A DNA stretch of 64,000 nt from Megachile rotundata (Eukaryota > Arthropoda > Insecta > Hymenoptera > Megachilidae), in contig NW_027473367.1 of the NCBI RefSeq assembly GCF_050947335.1, positions 868,001 through 932,000 of the forward strand. Reading direction: 5' to 3'. Shown in pieces: positions 44,532 to 58,189 of the stretch. The translations under genes were made by a program, and so were the position numbers. The notes under the pieces are model-generated. The model ran no database searches, was not told the origin of the DNA, and saw only the letters and a program-made list of their open reading frames with translations. The first letter of the stretch is position 1. Each line of letters opens with the position of its first letter.

Positions 44532-45171
44532 TCAATCATACAATCTCAATCATACAATCACAATCATACAATCATAATCATACAATTACAATCATACATC
44601 ACAATCATACATCACAATCATACAATCACAATCATACAATCGCAATCATACAATCACAATCATGCAATCACAATCATACAATCACAATCATACATTCAAA
44701 ATCATGCAATCACAATCATACAATCACAATCATGCAATCACAATCATACAATCACAATCATACAATCACAATCATACAATCACAATCATACAATCATAAT
44801 CATACAATCACAATCATACAATCGCAATCATACAATCACAATCATACAATCATAATCATACAATCACAATCAAACAATCACAATCATGCAATCACAATCA
44901 TACATTCAAAATCATGCAATCACAATCATACAATCACAATCATGCAATCACAATCATACAATCACAATCATACAATCATAATCGACAATTACAATCTTAC
45001 ATCACAATCATACAATCACATTCATACAATCACAATGATACTATCGCAATCATACAATCACAATCATACAATCATAATCATACAATCACAATCATACAAT
45101 CTTAATCATACAATTACAATCATACTATCACAATCATACAATCACAATCATGCAATCACAATCATACAATC
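44532..45171 (+). repeat. 640-bp segment present only in block F copy 2
   Basis: Exactly 46 units, four of them 13 bp (two adjacent ACATCACAATCAT at about 44594-44619, ACAATCATAATCG at 44972-44984, and ACATCACAATCAT at about 44998). It is built from words found nearby: a TCTC pair, an ACATTC/GCAATC word twice, and the CGACAATT, CATTC, CAATGAT and CTATCGC series. Units seen only here are ACAATCTTAATCAT near 45106 and the doubled 13-mer. Confidence 0.82.
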
Positions 45172-45427
45172 ACAATCATACATTCAAAATCATGCAATCA
45201 CAACCATACAATCACAATCATGCAATCACAATCATACAATCACAATCATACATTCAAAATCATGCAATCACAATCATACAATCATATTCATACAATCACA
45301 ATCATACAATCACAATCATACAATCACAATCATACAATCACAATCATACAATCACAATCATACAATCACAATCATACAATCACAATCATACAATCACAAT
45401 CATACAATCGCAAGCATACAATCACAA

Positions 45428-48400
45428 TCATACAATCTCAATCATACAATCACAATCATACAATCATAATCGACAATTACAATCTTACATCACAATCATA
45501 CAATCACATTCATACAATCACAATGATACTATCGCAATCATACAATCACAATCATACAATCACAATCATACAATCACAATCATACAATCACAATCTTACA
45601 ATCACAATCAAAGAATAACAATCATACAATCACAATCATACAATCGCAAGCATACAATCACAATCATACAATCATAATCATACAATTACAATCATACATC
45701 ACAATCATACAATCACAATCATACAATCGCAATCATACAATTACAATCTCCCAAATACAATCTCCCAAATACAATCATACAATCACAATCATACAATCAC
45801 AATCATACAATCACAATCGTACAATCACAATCATACAATCACAATCATACATTCAAAATCATGCAATCACAATCATACAATCACAATCATGCAATCACAA
45901 TCATACAATCACAATCATACAATCACAATCATACAATCACAATCATACAATCATAATCATACAATCACAATCATACAATCGCAATCATACAATCACAATC
46001 ATACAATCATAATCATACAATCACATCATACAATCATAATCATACAATTACAATCATACATCACAATCATAAAATCACAATCATACAATCGCAATCATAC
46101 AATTACAATCTCCCAAATACAATCTCCCAAATACAATCATACAATCACAATCATACAATCACAATCATACAATCACAATCATACAATGACAATCATACAA
46201 TCACAATCATACAATCACAATCATACTATCACAATCATACAATCACAATCATACAATCACAATCATACAATCACATTCATACAATCTCAATCATACAATC
46301 TCAATCATACAATCACAATCATACAATCATAATCATACAATTACAATCATACATCACAATCATACAATCACAATCATACAATCACAATCATACAATCACA
46401 ATCATGCAACCACAATCATACATTCAAAATCATGCAATCACAATCATACAATCACAATCATGCAATCACAATCATACAATCATAATCATACAATCACAAT
46501 CATGCAATCACAATCATACAACCATAATCATACAATCACAATCATACAATCACAATCGTACAATCACAATCGTACAATCACAATCGCACAACCACAATCA
46601 GACAATCACAATCATACAATCACAATCATACAATCACAATCATACAATCACAATCATACAATCACAATCATGCAATCACAATCATACATTCAAAATCATG
46701 CAATCACAATCATACAATCACAATCATGCAATCACAATCATACAATCATAATCATACAATTACAATCATACATCACAATCATACAATCGCAATCGTACAA
46801 TCGCAATCATACAATTACAATATCCCAAAAACAAACTCCCAAATACAATCATACAATCACAATCATACAATCACAATCATACAATCACAATCATGCAATC
46901 ACAATCATACAATCATATTCATACAATCACAATCATACAATCACAATCATACAATCACAATCATACTTTCACAATCATACAATCACAATCATACAATCAC
47001 ACTCATACAATCACAATCATACAACCACAATCATACAATCACAATCTTACAATCACAATCAAAGAATCACAATCATACAATCACAATCATACAATCGCAA
47101 GCATACAATCACAATCATACAATCTCAATCATACAATCACAATCATACATTCATAATCATACAATCACAATCATACAATCACAATCATACAATCACAATC
47201 ATACTATCACAATCGTACAATCACAATCGTACAATCGCAATCGCACAACCACAATCAGACAATCACAATCATACAATCACAATCATACAATCACAATCAT
47301 GCAATCACAATCATACAATCACAATCATACAATCACAATCATACTTTCACAATCATACTATCACAATCATACAATCACAATCATACAATCACAGTCATAC
47401 AATCACAATCATACAACCACAATCATACTATCACAATCATACAATCACAATCATACAATCACAATCATACAATCACACTCATACAATCACAATCATACAA
47501 TCACAATCATACAATCACAATCTTACAATCACAATCAAAGAATCACAATCATACAATCACAATCATACAATCGCAAGCATACAATCACAATCATACAATC
47601 TCAATCATACAATCACAATCATACAATCATAATCATACAATTACAATCATACATCACAATCATACAATCACAATCATACAATCGCAATCATACAATCACA
47701 AAAATACAATCATAATCATACAATCGCAATCATACAATCGCAATCATACAATCACAATCATACAATCATAATCATACAATCACAATCATACAATCATAAT
47801 CATACAATTACAATCATACATCACAATCATACAATCACAATCATACAATCGCAATCATACAATTACAATCTCCCAAATACAATCTCCCAAATACAATCAT
47901 ACAATCACAATCATACAATCACAATCATACAATCACAATCATACAATCACAATCATACATTCAAAATCATGCAATCACAATCATACAATCACAATCATAC
48001 AATCACAATCATACAATCGCAAGCATACAATCACATTCATACAATCTCAATCATACAATCTCAATCATACAATCACAATCATACAATCATAATCATACAA
48101 TTACAATCATACATCACAATCATACAATCGCAATCATACAATCGCAATCATACAATCACAATCATGCAATCTCAATCATACAATCTCAATCATACAATCA
48201 CAATCATACAATCATAATCATACAATGACAATCATACATCACAATCATACAATCACAATCATACAATCGCAATCATACAATCACAATCATACAATCGCAA
48301 TCATACAATTGCAATCTCCCAAATACAATCTCCCAAATACAATCATACAATCACAATCATACAATCACAATCATACAATCACAATCATACAATCACAATC

Positions 48401-48996
48401 ATACTATCACAATCATACAATCACAATCATACAATCACAATCAAACAATCACAATCATGCAATCACAATCATACATTCAAAATCATGCAATCACAATCAT
48501 ACAATCACAATCATGCAATCACAATCATACAATCATAATCATACAATCACAATTATACAATCACAATCGTACAATCACAATCGTACAATCACAATCGCAC
48601 AACCACAATCAGACAATCACAATCATACAATCACAACAATACAACCACAATCATACAATCGCAATCATACAATCACAATCATGCAATCACAAAAATACAA
48701 TCATAATCACACAATCACAATCATACAATCACAATCGTACAATCACAATCGTACAATCACAATCGCACAACCACAATCAGACAATCACAATCATACAATC
48801 ACAATCATACAATCACAATCATACAATCACAATCATACAATCACAATCATACAATCACAATCATACAATCACAATCATACTATCACAATCGTACAATCAC
48901 AATCGTACAATCACAATCATACAATCACAGTCATACAATCACAATCATACAACCACAATCATACTATCACAATCATACAATCACAATCATACAATC
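45428..48996 (+). repeat. Block G, copy 1 (partner 58190-61758)
   Basis: Matches 58190-61758 at a constant offset of 12762 over 3.57 kb with no net indel. One substitution I noted is AATCGTACAATCGC near 46794 against AATCATACAATCGC. Shared rare units include the 13-mer ACAATCACATCAT (about 46017 and 58779), CGACAATTACAATCTT and ACAATCTCAATC preceded by GCAATC near 48167 and 60929. It overlaps the right part of block F. Confidence 0.88.
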
Positions 48997-49010
48997 GCAA
49001 TCATACAATT

Positions 49011-49066
49011 ACAATCTCCCAAATACAATCTCCCAAATACAATCTCCCAAATACAATCTCCCAAAT
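49011..49066 (+). repeat. Four-copy CTCCC cluster at a block junction
   Basis: Lies between the end of block G (48996) and the start of block H (49065), so it marks a junction. The partner region at 61.8 kb has no such cluster. Confidence 0.93.
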
Positions 49067-50764
49067 ACAATCATACAATCACAATCATACAATCACAATC
49101 ATACAATCGCAAGCATACAATCACATTCATACAATCTCAATCATACAATCTCAATCATACAACCACAATCATACTATCACAATCATACAATCACAATCAT
49201 ACAATCACAATCATACAAGCACACTCATACAATCACAATCATACAATCACAATCATACAATCACAATCTTACAATCACAATCAAAGAATCACAATCATAC
49301 AATCACAATCATACAATCGCAAGCATACAATCACAATCATACAATCTCAATCATACAATCACAATCATACAATCACAATCATACAATCATAATCATACAA
49401 TTACAATCATACATCACAATCATACAATCACAATCATACAATCGCAATCATACAATCACAAAAATACAATCATAATCATACAATCACAATCATACAATCG
49501 CAATCATACAATCACAATCATACAATCACAATCATACAATCATAATCATACAATTACAATCATACATCACAATCATACAATCACAATCATACAATCGCAA
49601 TCATACAATTACAATCTCCCAAATACAATCTCCCAAATACAATCTCCCAAATACAATCTCCCAAATACAATCATACAATCACAATCATACAATCACAATC
49701 ATACAATCACAATCATACAATCACAATCATACATTCAAAATCATGCAATCACAATCATACAATCACAATCATACAATCACAATCATACAATCGCAAGCAT
49801 ACAATCACATTCATACAATCTCAATCATACAATCTCAATCATACAATCACAATCATACAATCATAATCATACAATTACAATCATACATCACAATCATACA
49901 ATCGCAATCATACAATCGCAATCATACAATCACAATCATACAATCTCAATCATACAATCTCAATCATACAATCACAATCATACAATCATAATCATACAAT
50001 TACAATCATACATCACAATCATACAATCACAATCATACAATCGCAATCATACAATCACAATAATACAATCGCAATCATACAATTGCAATCTCCCAAATAC
50101 AATCTCCCAAATACAATCATACAATCACAATCATACAATCACAATCATACAATCACAATCATACAATCACAATCAAACAATCACAATCATGCAATCACAA
50201 TCATACATTCAAAATCATGCAATCACAATCATACAATCACAATCATGCAATCACAATCATACAATCATAATCGTACAATCACAATCGTACAATCACAATC
50301 GTACAATCACAATCGCACAACCACAATCAGACAATCACAATCATACAATCACAACCATACAATCACAATCATACAATCACAATCATACAATCACAATCAT
50401 ACAATCACAATCATGCAATCACAAAAATACAACCATAATCATACAATCACAATCATACAATCGCAATCATACAATCACAATCATACAATCATAATCATAC
50501 ATTCACAATCATACAATCATAATCATACAATTACAATCATACTATCACAATCATACAATCACAATCATACAATCACAATCATACAATCACAATTATACAA
50601 TCGCAAGCATACAATCACATTCATACAATCTCAATCATACAATCTCAATCATACAATCACAATCATATAATCATAATCATACAATTACAATCATACATCA
50701 CAATCATACAATCACAATCATACAATCACAATCATACAATCACAATCATGCAACCACAATCATA
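49065..50764 (+). repeat. Block H, copy 1 (partner 62287-64000)
   Basis: Matches 62287-64000 at offset 13222, changing to 13236 (one extra unit) before the four-copy CTCCC cluster. It shares the rare ACAAGCACACTCAT (near 49216 and 62438), ACAATCACAATAAT (near 50057 and 63293) and ACAACCATAATCAT after CAAAAAT units. The partner is cut by the window end, so the full length is unknown. Confidence 0.83.
49611..49666 (+). repeat. Four-copy CTCCC cluster
   Basis: Inside block H copy 1. Its equivalent is 62847-62902 in copy 2, at offset 13236. Confidence 0.93.
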
Positions 50765-52436
50765 CATTCAAAATCATGCAATCACAATCATACAATCACA
50801 ATCATGCAATCACAATCATACAATCATAATCATACAATCACAATCATGCAATCACAATCATACAACCATAATCATACAATCACAATCATACAATCACAAT
50901 CGTACAATCACAATCGTACAATCACAATCATACAATCACAATCATACAATCACAATCATGCAATCACAATCATACATTCAAAATCATGCAATCACAATCA
51001 TAGAATCACAATCATGCAATCACAATCATACAATCATAATCATACAATTACAATCATACATCACAATCATACAATCGCAATCATACAATCGCAATCATAC
51101 AATTACAATATCCCAAATACAAACTCCCAAATACAATCATACAATCACAATCATACAATCACAATCATACAATCACAATCATTCAATCACAATCATACAA
51201 TCATATTCATACAATCACAATCATACAATCACAATCATACAATCACAATCATACAATCACAATCATACAATCACAATCGTACAATCACAATCGTACAATC
51301 ACAATCGTACAATCACAATCATACAATCACAATCATACATTCAAAATCATGCAATCACAATCATACAATCACAATCATGCAATCACAATCATACAATCAC
51401 AATCATACAATCACAATCATACAATCACAATCATACAATCATAATCATACAATCACAATCATACAATCGCAATCATACAATCACAATCATACAATCATAA
51501 TCATACAATCACAATCATACAATCATAATCATACAATTACAATCATACATCACAATCATACAATCACAATCATACAATCGCAATCATACAATTACAATCT
51601 CCCAAATACAATCTCCCAAATACAATCATACAATCACAATCATACAATCACAATCATACAATCACAATCATACAATGACAATCATACAATCACAATCATA
51701 CAATCACAATCATACTATCACAATCATACAATCACAATCATACAATCACAATCATACAATCACATTCATACAATCTCAATCATACAATCTCAATCATACA
51801 ATCACAATCATACAATCATAATCATACAATTACAATCATACATCACAATCATACAATCACAATCATACAATCACAATCATACAATCACAATCATGCAACC
51901 ACAATCATACATTCAAAATCATGCAATCACAATCATACAATCACAATCATGCAATCACAATCATACAATCATAATTATACAATCACAATCATGCAATCAC
52001 AATCATACAACCATAATCATACAATCACAATCATACAATCACAATCGTACAATCACAATCGTACAAACACAATCGCACAACCACAATCAGACAATCACAA
52101 TCATACAATCACAATCATACAATCACAATCATACAATCACAATCATACAATCACAATCATGCAATCACAATCATACATTCAAAATCATGCAATCACAATC
52201 ATACAATCACAATCATGCAATCACAATCATACAATCATAATCATACAATTACAATCATACATCACAATCATACAATCGCAATCATACAATCGCAATCATA
52301 CAATTACAATATCCCAAAAACAAACTCCCAAATACAATCATACAATCACAATCATACAATCACAATCATACAATCACAATCATGCAATCACCATCATACA
52401 ATCATATTCATACAATCACAATCATACAATCACAAT
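50580..52436 (+). repeat. Composite of two earlier blocks
   Basis: The first part, to about 51280, matches 24514-25214 at offset 26066 (AATTAT start, GCAACC, AGAATC and ATATCCC box at 51105-51132). From about 51594 to 52436 it matches 46105-46947 at offset 5489. Between them three CGT units (about 51275-51316) and an ACATTC/GCAATC word form the join. After 52437 the ACATTCACAATCGT unit appears, as in the 1.4, 9.4, 13.9, 21.4 and 26.8 kb regions. Confidence 0.72.
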
Positions 52437-52930
52437 CGTACATTCACAATCGTACAATCACAATCGCACAACCACAATCAGACAATCACACTCATACAAT
52501 CACAATCATGCAATCACAATCATACAATCACAATCATACAATCACAATCATACTTTCACAATCATACAATCACAATCATACAATCACACTCATACAATCA
52601 CAATCATACAATCACAATCTTACAATCACAATCAAAGAATCACAATCATACAATCACAATCATACAATCGCAAGCATACAATCACAATCATACAATCTCA
52701 ATCATACAATCACAATCATACATTCATAATCATACAATCACAATCATACAATCACAATCATACAATCACAATCATACTATCACAATCGTACAATCACAAT
52801 CGTACAATCACAATCGCACAACCACAATCAGACAATCACAATCATACAATCACAATCATACAATCACAATCATGCAATCACAATCATACAATCACAATCA
52901 TACAATCACAATCATACTTTCACAATCATA

Positions 52931-53908
52931 CTATCACAATCATACAATCACAATCATACAATCACAGTCATACAATCACAATCATGCAACCACAATCATA
53001 CTATCACAATCATACAATCACAATCATAGAATCACAATCATACAATCACACTCATACAATCACAATCATACAATCACAATCATACAATCACAATCTTACA
53101 ATCACAATCTTACAATCACAATCAAAGAATCACAATCATACAATCACAATCATACAATCGCAAGCATACAATCACAATCATACAATCTCAATCATACAAT
53201 CACAATCATACAATCATAATCATACAATTACAATCATACATCACAATCATACAATCACAATCATACAATCGCAATCATACAATCACAAAAATACAATCAT
53301 AATCATACAATCACAATCATACAATCGCAATCATACAATCACAATCATACAATCATAATCATACAATCACAATCATACAATCATAATCATACAATTACAA
53401 TCATACATCACAATCATACAATCACAATCATACAATCGCAATCATACAATTACAATCTCCCAAATACAATCTCCCAAATACAATCATACAATCACAATCA
53501 TACAATCACAATCATACAATCACAATCATACAATCACAATCATACAATCACAATCATACAATCACAATCATACATTCAAAATCATGCAATCACAATCATA
53601 CAATCACAATCATACAATCACAATCATACAATCGCAAGCATACAATCACATTCATACAATCTCAATCATACAATCTCAATCATACAATCACAATCATACA
53701 ATCATAATCATACAATTACAATCATACATCACAATCATACAATCGCAATCATACAATCGCAATCATACAATCACAATCATACAATCTCAATCATACAATC
53801 TCAATCATACAATCACAATCATACAATCATAATCATACAATGACAATCATACATCACAATCATACAATCACAATCATACAATCGCAATCATACAATCACA
53901 ATCATACA
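52931..53908 (+). repeat. Block I, copy 1 (partner 55055-56590)
   Basis: Matches 55055 onward at offset 2124. Past the 558-bp duplication in the partner the offset becomes 2682, exactly 558 more. Shared rare units are GCAACCACAATCAT, AGAATCACAATCAT and the doubled ACAATCACAATCTT. Confidence 0.84.
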
Positions 53909-55054
53909 ATCACAATCATACAATCGCAATCATACAATTGCAATCTCCCAAATACAATCTCCCAAATACAATCATACAATCACAATCATACAATCACAAT
54001 CATACAATCACAATCATACAATCACAATCATACAATCACAATCATACAATCGAATTCATACAATCGCAATCATACAATCACAATCATACAATCGCAATCA
54101 TACAATTACAATCTCCCAAATACAATCTCCCAAATACAATCATACAATCACAATCATACAATCATAATCATACAATCACAATCATACAATCACAATCATA
54201 CAATCACAATCATACTATCACAATCATACAATCACAATCATACAATCACAATCAAACAATCACAATCATGCAATCACAATCATACATTCAAAATCATGCA
54301 ATCACAATCATACAATCACAATCATGCAATCACAATCATACAATCATAATCATACAATCACAATTATACAATCACAATCGTACAATCACAATCGTACAAT
54401 CACAATCGCACAACCACAATCAGACAATCACAATCATACAATCACAACAATACAATCACAATCATACAATCGCAATCATACAATCACAATCATGCAATCA
54501 CAAAAATACAATCATAATCATACAATCACAATCATACAATCACAATCGTACAATCACAATCGTACAATCACAATCGCACAACCACAATCAGACAATCACA
54601 ATCATACAATCACAATCATACAATCACAATCATACAATCACAATCATACAATCACAATCATACAATCACAATCATACTATCACAATCGTACAATCACAAT
54701 CGTACAATCACAATCGCACAACCACAATCAGACAATCACAATCATACAATCACAATCATACAATCACAATCATGCAATCACAATCATACAATCACAATCA
54801 TACAATCACAATCATACTTTCACAATCATACTATCACAATCACACAATCACAATCATACAATCACAGTCATACAATCACAATCATACAACCGCAATCATA
54901 CTATCACAATCATACAATCACAATCATACAATCACAATCATACAATCACACTCATACAATCACAATCATACAATCGCAATCATACAATCACAATCATACA
55001 ATCATAATCATACAATCACAATCATACAATCATAATCATACAATTACAATCATA
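53909..55054 (+). repeat. Mosaic stretch, largely matching 48.3-48.9 kb
   Basis: From about 54140 to 54680 it follows 48329-48869 at offset 5811 (shared AATTATAC at 48551 and 54362, and ACAACAATAC at 48633 and 54444). It also holds the third GAATTC unit (54052-54057) and two CTCCC boxes (53940-53967 and 54108-54135). The rest is short word patches. Confidence 0.7.
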
Positions 55055-55154
55055 CTATCACAATCATACAATCACAATCATACAATCACAGTCATACAAT
55101 CACAATCATGCAACCACAATCATACTATCACAATCATACAATCACAATCATAGA

Positions 55155-55712
55155 ATCACAATCATACAATCACACTCATACAATCACAATCATACAATCA
55201 CAATCATACAATCACAATCTTACAATCACAATCTTACAATCACAATCAAAGAATCACAATCATACAATCACAATCATACAATGGCAAGCATACAATCACA
55301 ATCATACAATCTCAATCGTACAATCACAATCATACAATCATAATCATACAATTACAATCATACATCACAATCATACAATCACAATCATACAATCGCAATC
55401 ATACAATCACAAAAATACAATCATAATCATACAATCACAATCATACAATCGCAATCATACAATCACAATCATACAATCATAATCATACAATCACAATCAT
55501 ACAATCATAATCATACAATTACAATCATACATCACAATCATACAATCACAATCATACAATCGCAATCATACAATTACAATCTCCCAAATACAATCTCCCA
55601 AATACAATCATACAATCACAATCATACAATCACAATCATACAATCACAATCATACAATCACAATCATACAATCACAATCATACAATCACAATCATACATT
55701 CAAAATCATGCA
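55155..55712 (+). repeat. 558-bp tandem duplication, copy 1
   Basis: Forty units, two of them 13 bp. It contains the ACAATGGCAAGCAT unit (GG at 55283-55284), seen only here and in the adjacent copy, plus the doubled CTT unit, a CGTACAATC change near 55318 and a CTCCC box at 55576-55603. Ends inside the ACATTC/GCAATC word. Confidence 0.92.
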
Positions 55713-56270
55713 ATCACAATCATACAATCACACTCATACAATCACAATCATACAATCACAATCATACAATCACAATCTTACAATCACAATCTTACAATCA
55801 CAATCAAAGAATCACAATCATACAATCACAATCATACAATGGCAAGCATACAATCACAATCATACAATCTCAATCGTACAATCACAATCATACAATCATA
55901 ATCATACAATTACAATCATACATCACAATCATACAATCACAATCATACAATCGCAATCATACAATCACAAAAATACAATCATAATCATACAATCACAATC
56001 ATACAATCGCAATCATACAATCACAATCATACAATCATAATCATACAATCACAATCATACAATCATAATCATACAATTACAATCATACATCACAATCATA
56101 CAATCACAATCATACAATCGCAATCATACAATTACAATCTCCCAAATACAATCTCCCAAATACAATCATACAATCACAATCATACAATCACAATCATACA
56201 ATCACAATCATACAATCACAATCATACAATCACAATCATACAATCACAATCATACATTCAAAATCATGCA
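55713..56270 (+). repeat. 558-bp tandem duplication, copy 2
   Basis: Abuts copy 1 directly. GG recurs at 55841-55842, the CTCCC box at 56134-56161 and the ACATTC unit at 56254, all exactly 558 bp on. I saw no difference between the two copies. The related 52931-53908 block has a single copy, so this is a local and recent event. Confidence 0.92.
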
Positions 56271-56699
56271 ATCACAATCATACAATCACAATCATACAAT
56301 CACAATCATACAATCGCAAGCATACAATCACATTCATACAATCTCAATCATACAATCTCAATCATACAATCACAATCATACAATCATAATCATACAATTA
56401 CAATCATACATCACAATCATACAATCGCAATCATACAATCGCAATCATACAATCACAATCATACAATCTCAATCATACAATCTCAATCATACAATCACAA
56501 TCATACAATCATAATCATACAATGACAATCATACATCACAATCATACAATCACAATCATACAATCGCAATCATACAATCACAATCATACAACCACAATCA
56601 TACTATCACAATCATACAATCACAATCATACAATCACAATCATACAATCACACTCATACAATCACAATCATACAATCGCAATCATACAATCACAATCAT

Positions 56700-58080
56700 A
56701 CAATCATAATCATACAATCACAATCATACAATCACAATCATACAATCACAATCATACAATCACAATCATACAATCACAATCATACAATCACAATCATACT
56801 ATCACAATCGTACAATCACAATCGTACAATCACAATCATACAATCACAGTCATACAATCACAATCATACAACCACAATCATACTATCACAATCATACAAT
56901 CACAATCATACAATCACAATCATACAATCACACTCATACAATCACAATCATACAATCACAATCATACAATCACAATCTTACAATCACAATCAAAGAATCA
57001 CAATCATACAATCACAATCATACAATCGCAAGCATACAATCACAATCATACAATCTCAATCATACAATCACAATCATACAATCATAATCATACAATTACA
57101 ATCATACATCACAATCATACAATCACAATCATACAATCACAATCATACAATCACAAAAATACAATCATAATCATACAATCACAATCATACAATCGCAATC
57201 ATACAATCACAATCATACAATCATAATCATACAATCACAAACATACAATCACAATCATGCAATTACAATCATACATCACAATCATACAATCACAATCATA
57301 CAATCGCAATCATACAATTACAATCTCCCAAATACAATCTCCCAAATACAATCATACAATCACAATCATACAATCACAATCATACAATCACAATCATACA
57401 ATCACAATCATACAATCACAATCATACATTCAAAATCATGCAATCACAATCATACAATCACAATCATACAATCACAATCATACAATCGCAAGCATACAAT
57501 CACATTCATACAATCTCAATCATACAATCTCAATCATACAACCACAATCATACTATCACAATCATACAATCACAATCATACAATCACAATCATACAAGCA
57601 CACTCATACAATCACAATCATACAATCACAATCATACAATCACAATCTTACAATCACAATCAAAGAATCACAATCATACAATCACAATCATACAATCGCA
57701 AGCATACAATCACAATCATACAATCTCAATCATACAATCACAATCATACAATCACAATCATACAATCATAATCATACAATTACAATCATACATCACAATC
57801 ATACAATCACAATCATACAATCGCAATCATACAATCACAAAAATACAATCATAATCATACAATCACAATCATACAATCGCAATCATACAATCACAATCAT
57901 ACAATCACAATCATACAATCACAATCATACAATCATAATCATACAATTACAATCATACATCACAATCATACAATCACAATCATACAATCGCAATCATACA
58001 ATTACAATCTCCCAAATACAATCTCCCAAATACAATCTCCCAAATACAATCATACAATCACAATCATACAATCACAATCA
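56700..58080 (+). repeat. Block J, copy 1 (partner 61543-62923)
   Basis: Matches 61543 onward at offset 4843 (CTATC at 56798 and 61641; GCAATTACAATCAT near 57258 and 62101; the CTCCC box at 57320 and 62163). The last CTCCC cluster has three units here (58004-58045) and four in the partner (62847-62902), so the clusters change by whole units. Confidence 0.8.
58004..58045 (+). repeat. Three-copy CTCCC cluster
   Basis: Equivalent to the four-copy cluster at 62847-62902, with one unit fewer. Confidence 0.93.
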
Positions 58081-58189
58081 TACAATCACAATCATACAAT
58101 CACAATCATACATTCAAAATCATGCAATCACAATCATACAATCACAATCATACAATCACAATCATACAATCGCAAGCATACAATCACAT

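Larger units (their letters stand above)
40024..47272 (+). repeat. Block F, copy 2, carrying a 640-bp extra segment
   Basis: Copy of 30180-36788. The rare ACAATCGAATTCAT unit recurs at the expected place (GAATTC at 43693 for 33849), as do the four-copy CTCCC cluster (43008 for 33164) and the CTTTCCC-like box TTTCCC (43623-43650 for 33779-33806). The copy separates from the first at 36789/47273, where one has ACGATC and the other ACAATC. Each then continues as a different block. Confidence 0.9.

Noticed and set aside
44532..45171. The 640-bp extra segment as a mobile element
   Set aside because: It consists wholly of array units in phase, has no terminal repeats, no target-site duplication that can be told from the repeat, and no coding capacity.
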